From Nitrospiria bacterium (GTDB lineage: Bacteria > Nitrospirota > Nitrospiria > Nitrospirales > UBA8639), in NCBI GenBank assembly GCA_030430725.1, contig JAUIKP010000022.1, positions 1 through 15,919 on the forward strand: DNA of 15,919 bases, in the 5' to 3' direction. Under the pieces are notes generated by a model. The model searched no databases, had not been told where the DNA came from, and saw nothing but the letters and a program-made list of their open reading frames with translations. Of the stretch, positions 1 to 7,621 are shown piece by piece. The position numbers were made by a program, and so were the translations under genes. Within the stretch, counting starts at the first letter, position 1; every line of letters begins with the position of its first letter.

Positions 1-469
1 TCAGTTGCCATGATCCTTTTGAGAACTCTCTTTGAATCCCCTCCAGGTCAAATTCGGTTTTCCTGGGAGGAAGTATCTGCTGGTGGTCCTTCCATCCTTT
101 CGACTTTTCGTGTTGAATTTCTAAGACTTCAATATCTCCTGTCCTGTGGGTTTGTGTGTATGGCTTGATGGGCAGGCTTTCTGGTTTCCTATCATACGGC
201 TTTCTGATGTAGCTATAGGGTCTGTTGAAAAAAGCCGCCAGCGGCGTTCCCTGCCTCCGCCGTAGGGCTTCGCGCAGGCAGGTCGCCATTTTCCCGTCCT
301 CACGTACTACGCGTACGCTCCGCGCGTCAAAACGGCCGCGGCCTTTCCTTCGAGAATTCTCAGGACAGGACTGAACGGACCCTTCGGGGAGACTCTGGGC
401 ATGCTTTTTTGAACCGACCCTGGGCCTTTGATCAGTAATCTCATCCTGGGCAAATTGGCCCTTGAACAT
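1..469 (-). CDS. Partial hypothetical ORF running off left edge, with repeat inside
   Basis: Reading the minus strand from an ATG at 469, there is no stop codon for about 156 codons, and the frame is still open at position 1 (the last full codons read Trp-Gln-Leu). A TGA lies four codons upstream of the ATG, so the left end of the frame is set. Three parts can be seen: a short N-terminal stretch (MFKGQFAQDEITDQRPR), about 68 residues encoded by the repeat at 218-420 and rich in Arg (with MATCLREALRRR), and about 72 polar residues after it including KSKGWKDHQQILPPRK. I recognise no family. No good ribosome binding site is near 469; a GGGGGAG lies about 15 bases upstream. It may be a real gene whose 5' part was altered by repeat insertion, or a chance open frame that the repeat prolongs. 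A start inside the repeat (ATG at 289) is also possible. Confidence 0.35.
   Translation of the reverse strand, partial: MFKGQFAQDEITDQRPRVGSKKHAQSLPEGSVQSCPENSRRKGRGRFDARSVRVVREDGKMATCLREALRRRQGTPLAAFFNRPYSYIRKPYDRKPESLPIKPYTQTHRTGDIEVLEIQHEKSKGWKDHQQILPPRKTEFDLEGIQREFSKGSWQL
218..420. repeat. Dispersed intergenic repeat / MITE-like element with imperfect terminal inverted repeats
   Basis: The left end GGGTCTGTTGAAAAAAG (218-234) and the reverse complement of the right end CTTTTTTGAACCGACCC (404-420) match at 15 of 17 positions, bounding 203 bp. The interior is rich in short palindromes: a perfect GGCCGCGGCC at 334-343, a CCTGCCT...AGGCAGG stem around 250-280, and CGTAC/GTACG repeats around 303-317. 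It has no transposase. No clear target-site duplication is visible at the two ends. Elements with ends like these are, from memory, scattered between genes in Nitrospira genomes; the copy number cannot be judged from one copy here. It could be a non-autonomous transposon remnant or a REP/BIME-like palindromic unit. Confidence 0.65.
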
Positions 470-1175
470 CTTTGTTATTCAACACTCCCCCTATAGACCG
501 TTGGGAAGGTGGATACGATGAGGTGTCTAACATCACATGGTTGGTTCTTTACTTTTCACGCTTTTCCCACAACCTTTGCATTCTTTTTTTCTCTTCAGAG
601 GTCAAAAGGACATCCGGCGTTCTTTGCCATCAGGGAATGTTGAACGGAGTGACCTGATTTGGTGGAATAGACGAAAGACACCAGCTCGAAATGGGGTGAC
701 GCAAAGCAATTCGACGCAGAATGACGAAATGCCATGTTCGGTGTGGTCCTGAGATCCAAAAGGAGTAAAGTGCGGGTTGGGGGTGTTGTCAGACCTGAGC
801 ATGAACCACGATCCGTATAGGGCCACAATTGATGAGGCCACACTCAACCCGAAAAGATACCCGGGACGACACTGAGGCAAGCATCTTGGGAGACGAATCC
901 CGCAAAGAATTCATGACGGCAGGAATGTTGAGGGGGCTTGACTGTTCCAGCTTAAGTTTACCGGATCAAAGAATCAAAACGGTAAACATGTGAAATCTCG
1001 GTAGGGAATAATAGGGATTCTATCGTGTAAGCCGAATTGGTTGGTCCTTCAATAGAGATTTATGCCCCTGTCCGGTCTGACTGTTCAATTCTGAATAGAA
1101 GGGTTGGATCGTCCGTCTTTCAGGAGAAGACTCGAGTCGGATGGCCCACCAGGTATCACGAGGGACTTGAGGAGG
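470..1175. other. About 700 bp with no supportable gene
   Basis: Several short open frames exist on both strands, but none has a convincing start with a ribosome binding site, a recognisable family, or coding-like composition. One minus-strand frame (about 880-602) has a hydrophobic run (YLFGLSVASSIVALYGSW) but depends on a TTG start and turns into unlikely protein afterwards. The segment contains one perfect inverted repeat, listed separately. It lies downstream of the histidine kinase gene, but I see no hairpin followed by a T-run that would be a clear terminator for that gene. Confidence 0.5.
956..987. repeat. Perfect 8-bp inverted repeat (possible operator or stem-loop)
   Basis: GTTTACCG at 956-963 is the exact reverse complement of CGGTAAAC at 980-987, separated by 16 A-rich bases. 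There is no T-run after either arm, so it is not a classical rho-independent terminator. It lies about 190 bp beyond the stop codon of the histidine kinase gene. It could be a dimeric repressor site, an mRNA 3' stem, or chance. Confidence 0.35.
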
Positions 1176-3884
1176 TCAGTGGTTTGTTTCAGGACTGTTT
1201 CGAGAAAACATGGATTCAAGGGTTTTGGCGAGGTCGAAAATTTTATAGGGTTTGATCAAGATTCCCTGGAACCCATGGTCTTGAAAATCACACATAATGG
1301 GATCGTCCGAATATCCGCTGGTGACGATTGCTTTAATGTGAGGATCTAATTTTCTAAGATGCTGGATAGCTTTCACTCCTCCCATAGCGCCCGGGATGGT
1401 AAGATCAAGGATGACCACTTCGAATTTATTTCCATCGGCTAGTGCCTTGGAAAACATGTCGATGGCAGTTTGCCCATCTGGGACGCCGACGACATCATAG
1501 CCGAATTGCGTCAGCGCGTCCTCAACCATACGGCGAATGCTGTGTTCGTCATCCATGACCAGGACCCGTCTTCGGCATTTTCGGGGAATGGTTGGAATGA
1601 ACTGTGCCTCATTTTCTGGGGTGACATGTGTGGATGGGATATACACGGAAAAGGTTGTGCCGATGCCGACTGTTGATGTCACGCTGATGTGACCATGATG
1701 CTGCTGGACGATGCTATGGGCGGTGGCTAACCCCAATCCGGATGCGCCCGGTTTGGTGGTGTAATACGGATCAAAAATATTTGGCAGTTGACGGGCATCA
1801 ATTCCGTTCCCCTGGTCTTCAAAAGAAACTTGCACATAGTTTCCAGGAATGAGTGATGATGAGGGAAAAGACGCTGGATCTTTCAATCCGACGTTTTTTA
1901 CTGTGATGCTTAAGTGACCGCCGTGAGGCATGGCCTGCCTGGCATTGAGGGTGATGTTTTGAAAAACCTGCCGGATTTGACCGGGGTCCGCATCAACAGG
2001 CCAAATGTCATCGGGGATGTCGAAATGACAACTGATTGATGACCCTGACAGGGCAAAAATCGTACTTTTTCGAAGCAGATCTCCTAACGCGATGGAGGTT
2101 TTGATCGGGGTTCCGCCTTTGGCAAAGGTCAGGAGTTGTTGGGTCAATTCTTTGGCGCGCAAGCAGGCCTGCTCGGCTTGCTCGAGGTTTTGCGTCAGGG
2201 GGTCGTTGGACACCATTCGCAATTTGGCCACGAACACGTTCCCCAATATCGTCGTGAGAATATTATTGAAATCGTGAGCAAGCCCTCCCGCCAAGACCCC
2301 CAAAGAATTGAGTTTGCTGAGTCGTTGTTGTTCTTCTTGGTGACGGGATTGGTCGGTAATATCCCGGAAGACGATCACCGTTCCCACGAGATGACCGCTT
2401 TGATCTCGGATCGGTCCCTCTCTCAGGGTAATCTTTCGCTGCCGGCCATGCTTGGTCAGAAATTGATGAGGGGTATCCAGCTCAGAGAGGACAAGCGTTC
2501 TGGAAGAAAACTGCAATGACGGCTCATCATCATTTGTCCGGTGATCACCGCTCAGACGAAAAATTTCTCGAAATGGTCGGTGCAAGGCCTCATGAGTTGT
2601 CCATTCGGTGATCTGTTCTGCCAAAGGGTTTAAGAAAGAAATGCGCCCTTCTCGATCAGTCGTGACGATGCCTTCCGCGACCGATTGGAGCGTGGTGACC
2701 AGCTGATCTTTTTCAGCAATGAGGGCATGTTCGAGGCGTTTTCGGTCTGAAATATCTCGAAGGATAAAGCCGTAATGGGTATCCATGCCGACTTTCCAGC
2801 TTGTGGAAGAAATTTCCAAGGGAAATGATTCGCCGTTTTTGCGTAGGCCGGTGAGTTCCAAGGGCTGCTGAAGCGGAAAGGTCGAAGATCGACCATAACT
2901 GATATCTCCCAGTCCTTTTCGGTACATGTCTCGGTAGCCTTCTTCAAGTAAGGTCATAATCGAGTGTCCGAGGACTTCGTCAGGCTGATAACCGAAAATT
3001 GACTCGGCTGCAGGATTCCAAGAGACAATTGTTCCGTGTAAATCGGCAGAAATGATCCCTTCATGGGCCGAGTCCACCAGTGAGGAAAATTGAGAATGGA
3101 GTTCGGTCATTGTCTGACTGACTCGCACATGCTGTGTGATGTCCATCCCATATCCCCGCACAAGACTTTTTTCTTGGAGAGGCGAGAAGGTCCAATCAAA
3201 GTGGTGGTGCTCGACAATGACCGTAAGACCTCTGATGGGGGTTGTGGTTTTGAGGCATCCCAGGGCGAGCTGTGTCAATGTGGCTGGAAGCACCATTGGC
3301 ACGCCGTCTTCCCGAAATCCATAGGTGTCGAGGAGGCGGATCATGGCAGGGTTGGCATAGGCCAGGTGTCCTTGGGTGTCCAATTCCACGATGGGATTCG
3401 GACTTTCTTCTGGCATCGACGCGAGGTGTTGATGCGCTTCGTGTTGCCGGAGTTCCTGGCTAAGATCCCGAAAAATAATCAACGCACCTGAGTGGGGTGG
3501 ATGGGTCAGTGGGGTAGATTGGAATTCCACCCATCGGGTTTCTCCACTTGGCCGTCGAATCAATAGTTGAGGCGTCCATATGGATTTCCCCGTGGTGATC
3601 GCTCGCGTGACCGGGCAATGTTCCTCTTGTGTGACAAGATCAATATGGAGACAGTCTGCGTGTGCATGAAAGGATTGCCCGAGGCATGAGGTTTCGGTCC
3701 GATGAAGAATCCTGGCACCCTCCAGGTTTAGGGAAAGAATCTGGCCTTGAGTATTTACGTGGCAGATGCCGATGTGGATGGAGTCCATCAGGGTATGCAC
3801 GAAGGCTTGAGATGAACGTAAGGCCATCTCTAATCCCGGGACGTCCATTTGTTTGAGTTCTTGAAAAAAATGCTGCCGATCCAC
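1176..3884 (-). CDS. Multi-PAS hybrid sensor histidine kinase with C-terminal receiver domain
   Basis: This 902-residue protein is a cytoplasmic sensor: no signal peptide or membrane segment is visible. It carries four PAS-like regions (about 22-145, 155-255, 262-385, 390-515), the third and fourth being the most typical (WNPAAESIFGY; FLNPLAEQITEW). Then come a dimerisation/phosphoacceptor helix with His537 in LAHDFNN, a GHKL ATPase with N box (Asn647), G1 (DQGNGID, 690-696), F box (FDPYYTTK) and G2 (GLGLA, 716-720), and a receiver domain with acidic pair Asp778-Asp779, phosphoacceptor Asp827 and Lys878. All catalytic residues look intact. The GTG start at 3884 is chosen because AGGAAGGAAGGT sits just upstream. 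It is the last gene of a minus-strand run, 52 bp after the HD-GYP gene, suggesting joint signalling. The H-box with AHDFNN is typical of the NtrB-like/PAS hybrid kinases. The signal sensed is not deducible. Confidence 0.93.
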   Translation of the reverse strand: MDRQHFFQELKQMDVPGLEMALRSSQAFVHTLMDSIHIGICHVNTQGQILSLNLEGARILHRTETSCLGQSFHAHADCLHIDLVTQEEHCPVTRAITTGKSIWTPQLLIRRPSGETRWVEFQSTPLTHPPHSGALIIFRDLSQELRQHEAHQHLASMPEESPNPIVELDTQGHLAYANPAMIRLLDTYGFREDGVPMVLPATLTQLALGCLKTTTPIRGLTVIVEHHHFDWTFSPLQEKSLVRGYGMDITQHVRVSQTMTELHSQFSSLVDSAHEGIISADLHGTIVSWNPAAESIFGYQPDEVLGHSIMTLLEEGYRDMYRKGLGDISYGRSSTFPLQQPLELTGLRKNGESFPLEISSTSWKVGMDTHYGFILRDISDRKRLEHALIAEKDQLVTTLQSVAEGIVTTDREGRISFLNPLAEQITEWTTHEALHRPFREIFRLSGDHRTNDDEPSLQFSSRTLVLSELDTPHQFLTKHGRQRKITLREGPIRDQSGHLVGTVIVFRDITDQSRHQEEQQRLSKLNSLGVLAGGLAHDFNNILTTILGNVFVAKLRMVSNDPLTQNLEQAEQACLRAKELTQQLLTFAKGGTPIKTSIALGDLLRKSTIFALSGSSISCHFDIPDDIWPVDADPGQIRQVFQNITLNARQAMPHGGHLSITVKNVGLKDPASFPSSSLIPGNYVQVSFEDQGNGIDARQLPNIFDPYYTTKPGASGLGLATAHSIVQQHHGHISVTSTVGIGTTFSVYIPSTHVTPENEAQFIPTIPRKCRRRVLVMDDEHSIRRMVEDALTQFGYDVVGVPDGQTAIDMFSKALADGNKFEVVILDLTIPGAMGGVKAIQHLRKLDPHIKAIVTSGYSDDPIMCDFQDHGFQGILIKPYKIFDLAKTLESMFSRNSPETNH

Positions 3885-3888
3885 TCAG

Positions 3889-3900
3889 ACCTTCCTTCCT
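3889..3900 (-). promoter_or_regulatory. Ribosome binding site deciding the GTG start of the hybrid kinase
   Basis: On the minus strand AGGAAGGAAGGT precedes the GTG at 3884 by about 4-6 bases. It is the best Shine-Dalgarno match near this gene, and supports GTG rather than a later ATG as the start. Confidence 0.7.
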
Positions 3901-3936
3901 ATCATATTGACGTCCTCGTGTGAACGATACCGTGTC

Positions 3937-5160
3937 TTACCATAAGGCTTCAAGGATTTTCGACATATCCCATCCTTCCCGGGAAGGGTCCAGGGCTTTG
4001 TCAATCGATCGATGAGGTGTGGTTGGGCTTTGTGCCCCCAGATCAATGATTTCCTGCTCGGGATAGGGTTGATCCAAGGAGTCCTTGAGTAATTTAATGG
4101 TAGGGGTCATTCGACTATAACTGGAAACCCACACGACGACGGCTTGTTCGCCGGTGTTCAGGCGAACCAGGGAACCAATTGGATACACCCCTAAGAGTTG
4201 GATTAATCGTTGCACAAGATGCAGATGGTACTGCCCTCCGACAGCCGCCTGATACAGTTCGGATAACGCCCGGGCTGGTGGCACGGGTGGATAGCTGCAT
4301 CGTCCACTAATTTGCGCGTCATACGTATCGGCAATGCTCAATATTTGGGTGAGTTCCGAAATCTGAGTACCTCGTAATTTCTTGGGGTAGCCGGATCCGT
4401 CAAGGCGCTCATGGTGTTCCAAGACCATCCGTTTCGACTCGTCGGGGATGTCCGGGAATTGTGAAAGAATGGCTACGCCCATTTCACAATGGGCCTGCAT
4501 AAGTTTCTGTTCTTGCGGGGTAAATCGTTCCACTTTACGGATCATATTCAATGGGAGACGAAGTTGTCCGACATCGTGAAGAAGGGCGGCAAGCCCAACG
4601 AGTTTTAATTGTGTCGGATCGCAGCCGTGTTCTTGTCCGATGGCCATGGCTAACATTCCGGTATCTACTCCATGAGAGGCCAGGTTAGGATCGAATCGAC
4701 GCATTTGAATCAGGGACATCATGGCGGCCTGGTGGTCTAAAATTCCATCAAGCAGGATGCTGACGACACTTCGGACTTCTTGGAGGTGCTGGGAAGTGGG
4801 CGCCTCCATCTGACGGAAAAATATCTCCATTGTGGAGATGGCTTCGGCGCGAAGGAGACGCGCGGCTTCAATATCTTCCGGGTTGGGCCCTGTAGCTACC
4901 CTGGGGAATGGTAACGGTGTTGTGGGAGGAAGGTCTTGGTCCTCTGACGGGTGCTGAACGTCACTCGCCACGGCAAGATCGCATCCTTTTTCCGTGTCGA
5001 TCTGGACTTCCTTAATTCCGTAATGGCGTAACAGGGCAATCTCATCCTCTCGTTTGATCGTCCATTTGTGACGGAGGAACGGGGTTTTAAACCATGATCG
5101 GTCCATGCCCGTGATATACATCCCGGGTCGCAGATCATGAATAGAAATACGTTTATTCAT
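3937..5160 (-). CDS. DUF3391 / HD-GYP domain protein (possible cyclic-di-GMP phosphodiesterase)
   Basis: The 407-residue product has an N-terminal DUF3391-type region (about 1-60; GMYITGMDRSWFKTPF) and an HD-GYP domain (about 140-300) with His163, the HD pair His195-Asp196, His224, His249-His250 and DGSGYP at 254-259. HD-GYP enzymes hydrolyse cyclic-di-GMP. Here the lysine of the usual HDxGK motif is glutamine (HDVGQ), so activity is uncertain. A C-terminal strand-rich tail (VYPIGSLVRLNTGE) is usual for this subfamily. The open frame extends upstream to 5526, but the extra residues overlap the TPR gene and look like noncoding translation; the ATG at 5160 begins the conserved domain. No strong ribosome binding site is visible there. 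It is 52 bp before the kinase gene and is a paralogue of the protein at 14614-15888. Confidence 0.9.
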   Translation of the reverse strand: MNKRISIHDLRPGMYITGMDRSWFKTPFLRHKWTIKREDEIALLRHYGIKEVQIDTEKGCDLAVASDVQHPSEDQDLPPTTPLPFPRVATGPNPEDIEAARLLRAEAISTMEIFFRQMEAPTSQHLQEVRSVVSILLDGILDHQAAMMSLIQMRRFDPNLASHGVDTGMLAMAIGQEHGCDPTQLKLVGLAALLHDVGQLRLPLNMIRKVERFTPQEQKLMQAHCEMGVAILSQFPDIPDESKRMVLEHHERLDGSGYPKKLRGTQISELTQILSIADTYDAQISGRCSYPPVPPARALSELYQAAVGGQYHLHLVQRLIQLLGVYPIGSLVRLNTGEQAVVVWVSSYSRMTPTIKLLKDSLDQPYPEQEIIDLGAQSPTTPHRSIDKALDPSREGWDMSKILEALW

Positions 5161-5383
5161 GGTGCAAGGTTGAGTAAAAGGGGATAAAAATTGCACCAGA
5201 TGAGATGTGAATTGTGCAGATGGGTACCAATCAACCGGGGACTGGATAGAATGGCGCCAATGGTAACGATATTCCCGTAAAAGGGCAAGAGAGATTGAAG
5301 CTGAAACCCCAGGAATCGCATGAAACCATGAATTGATGCAAGATTGAAACGACCGGCAATTTAGGAGGTATACAGGGGAAGGA
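5161..5383. other. 223-bp spacer between TPR lipoprotein and HD-GYP genes
   Basis: I see no gene in this spacer. The upstream extension of the HD-GYP frame passes through it but shows no domain. It may hold a promoter for the HD-GYP-kinase pair, although no convincing -35/-10 pair stands out. Confidence 0.4.
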
Positions 5384-5956
5384 TTAAGAGGAGCGTTTGA
5401 GGATCCGGCCAATGCGGCCTGCAATCTCCGTCGCTTCCTCCTGATGATCTCCGGCCAGGAGGAGGGCATGATAGGATTGGAGGGTGGGGAGTAATTGCGG
5501 GTCAGAAAGTCCCCAGGATTTTTCACGAATGGCCAAGGCTCGTTTGAGAAGTGGGAGGGCCATCTCCAATTGGTTTTTTCGCTGATATAACGTGGCGAGG
5601 CCGGCTAAAGGATCGGCCATTCGAAGATGTTCAGAACCCAAAGATTGAGCCAAGAGGGGTAAGGCTTCCCAATAATAGGCTTCGGCCTGGCTCTCTTGTC
5701 CTTCCAGCCGGGCGACCTCCCCTAGCTGAAAAATCACCAGGGCATATCGTTCATCGGTCGGCTCCTGTCTTCGAACCGATGGTAACAGACGATGAAGCAG
5801 GTCTTTGGCTTCTTGAAATTGTCCACGGGAGATATTGGCATGGATCTGCTCCCATTGCCGATCCCATTCGGACGATGTCGGGCATCCGGTGAGCAGAAAG
5901 AGGGAGCCTGCAAGCAGCCACCATACAATCAATCTTGGACTTGGGATGGGGTCCAT
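5384..5956 (-). CDS. TPR-repeat lipoprotein
   Basis: With the ATG at 5956 the product is 190 residues: a lipoprotein signal peptide (hydrophobic VWWLLAGSLFLL, lipobox LLTGC, predicted lipidated Cys25), then helical tetratricopeptide-like repeats at about 37-65, 72-105, 112-147 and 155-185, including the typical ALPLLKRALAIREKSWG unit. Such repeats bind proteins; the site would be the periplasmic face of a membrane. The frame is open further upstream to 6154, and ATGs at 6058 and 6067 would add 34-37 residues before the signal peptide, which would be unusual; none of these starts has a strong ribosome binding site. It is divergently oriented to the YihY-like gene and is the first gene in the minus-strand block leading to the HD-GYP protein and kinase. 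The partner is unknown. Confidence 0.82.
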   Translation of the reverse strand: MDPIPSPRLIVWWLLAGSLFLLTGCPTSSEWDRQWEQIHANISRGQFQEAKDLLHRLLPSVRRQEPTDERYALVIFQLGEVARLEGQESQAEAYYWEALPLLAQSLGSEHLRMADPLAGLATLYQRKNQLEMALPLLKRALAIREKSWGLSDPQLLPTLQSYHALLLAGDHQEEATEIAGRIGRILKRSS

Positions 5957-6121
5957 AAATATCGGGGGCGGAGTCTTCACATCTGACTGGAGAGCCGATT
6001 GCGCGAAGGATTCCTCGTCTGAGAAGTTGGGGACCATCATGGGAAAATCCTGTGACATTCTGGACATTTTCTGCCACTCTTTGTAGGGTATCCAGGTGCA
6101 GGGCTCGTGGGGGAAATGAAA

Positions 6122-7594
6122 ATGCTTGACCAGGTATTGCGATATTGCCAGCATGACGTATGGAAGGAAGATGTCAATGCGTTAACTGGTTTTCGCCAGT
6201 TCGGCGTGAAAGCTCTGCGTCTGGTATTGGTGGCGGTCGCTGAATTTCAGGAAAGTGTCCTGAGTATTCGAGCTACCAGTTTGGTCTACACCACTCTCCT
6301 CTCCCTGGTTCCGTTTTTAGCGGTCACCTTTTCGGTCCTCAAAGCCTTCGGCATTCATCAAAAAATTCAACCGATTCTGGCGCAAGCATTGGATCCCCTC
6401 GGGCCCAAGGGGATTGAGATTACCACGAATATCATCCAGTTTGTCGACAACATGCAAGTTGGGGTCTTGGGGGCTGTGGGCATTGCGGGCCTGTTCTACA
6501 CAACGTATTCCCTGATTGAAAAAATTGAAGAGGCGTTGAACTCGATTTGGCGGGTTGATGCAGGTCGCCCGCTAGCCAGAAGGGTAACCGATTATTTAAG
6601 TGTCGTACTCGTAGGCCCTGTTTTCGTGTTTACGGCCTTCGGACTCACTGCGTCAGCCCAAAGTCATTGGCTTGTCCAAAAAATTCTGGAAGTCCAGCCG
6701 CTTGGGCATCTGATGGTCGTCCTCACCAACCTGCTCCCTTTCTTTTTTATGTGCCTGGTGTTTACGTTTATTTACAAGTTTCTGCCCTATACAACGGTCA
6801 AATTTAACTCAGCGCTGATCGGGGGGGTGACGGCAGGGCTGCTCTGGCAAGTGGCCGGATTGGCGTTTGCATCGTTTGTTGTCGGAACAGGACGATATAG
6901 CGCCATTTACTCAGGCTTTGCCGTGCTTATCCTCTTTCTCATTTGGCTCTACGTCGGATGGCTTATTGTGCTGGCGGGAGCTCAAGTTGCCTATTATCAT
7001 CAGCACCCATCTGCGTATTTGTTGCATTTAAGTCGAACCAACCAAACACCAATCTTTCGAGAATACCTCATGCTGTCATTGCTCACCCATATCACTCGCC
7101 GGTTTTTATTGGGGAAGCCGCCTCTCCAGGCAGAGCAGCTCGCCCGCGCGCAAGGCGTGCCTCTTACCCTGGTGGAGTCGCTCATTGATGATTTGGTGAA
7201 AGGGCGGATGGTGGTGAAAGGCGATAAACCCAAAGGATTGGTGTTGGCGCAGGCACCAGAAAACATTCCGATTGTCGATGTGTTACGAATGGTACAGCAT
7301 CAATCCAACGGAGGACTCCAAGGTTTTACGGCAGGAAGCGACATCATTAGTGGGGTGCTTATGCGCCGGGATGTGGCGGTGGAAGCCGCGTTAGAAGGCA
7401 TGACCTTGCGGGATTTAGTACGACGTCAACCTGAAGTCGTTGAGGAAGAGAAGGGGAAGGACCATTCCCAGGGCCAAGATCCCCGCGGAGGGTACCCCCA
7501 TGAGTCGGAGGGTAAGGCTCCTCGTCCTCCAGAATTTCTCCAAGAAACCACACAAGCCGATCCTCCTGTTGTCGGGAAAGGCAGGGCAAGATAA
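6122..7594 (+). CDS. YihY/BrkB family inner membrane protein with C-terminal cytosolic domain
   Basis: The 490-residue protein belongs to the YihY/virulence factor BrkB family (once misnamed ribonuclease BN). About six membrane segments are visible at 52-76, 113-130, 158-178, 196-220, 230-255 and 262-292, with the family signature GRYSAIYSGFAVLILFLIW in the last part. After the membrane domain there is a soluble region (about 315-380) with a winged-helix look (LQAEQLARAQGVPLTLVESL), then a charged, Pro-rich tail from about 438. Members of about 290 residues lack this extension, so this is the long form. Function is unproven in the family. The start at 6122 is preferred over ATG 6116 or GTG 6107 because GGGGG ends 8 bases upstream of it. 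It heads a likely operon with the phosphatase 27 bp downstream. Confidence 0.9.
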   Translation: MLDQVLRYCQHDVWKEDVNALTGFRQFGVKALRLVLVAVAEFQESVLSIRATSLVYTTLLSLVPFLAVTFSVLKAFGIHQKIQPILAQALDPLGPKGIEITTNIIQFVDNMQVGVLGAVGIAGLFYTTYSLIEKIEEALNSIWRVDAGRPLARRVTDYLSVVLVGPVFVFTAFGLTASAQSHWLVQKILEVQPLGHLMVVLTNLLPFFFMCLVFTFIYKFLPYTTVKFNSALIGGVTAGLLWQVAGLAFASFVVGTGRYSAIYSGFAVLILFLIWLYVGWLIVLAGAQVAYYHQHPSAYLLHLSRTNQTPIFREYLMLSLLTHITRRFLLGKPPLQAEQLARAQGVPLTLVESLIDDLVKGRMVVKGDKPKGLVLAQAPENIPIVDVLRMVQHQSNGGLQGFTAGSDIISGVLMRRDVAVEAALEGMTLRDLVRRQPEVVEEEKGKDHSQGQDPRGGYPHESEGKAPRPPEFLQETTQADPPVVGKGRAR

Positions 7595-7621
7595 TCAACG
7601 AATGCTGATAAGGGTAAGAAG

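Noticed and set aside
250..280. CRISPR-like repeats or a tRNA in the palindromic left region
   Set aside because: The palindromes are not regularly spaced direct repeats and no cloverleaf can be drawn.
121..303. Short minus-strand frame of 60 codons
   Set aside because: It overlaps the repeat element in another frame and has no ribosome binding site; the longer open frame reaching the left edge is a better candidate.
602..880. Minus-strand frame with a hydrophobic N-terminal part
   Set aside because: It needs a TTG start, lacks a ribosome binding site, and its second half does not look like protein.
5161..5526. Upstream extension of the first HD-GYP protein by 122 residues
   Set aside because: The extension overlaps the end of the TPR lipoprotein gene in another frame and shows no domain; the conserved region starts at the Met at 5160.
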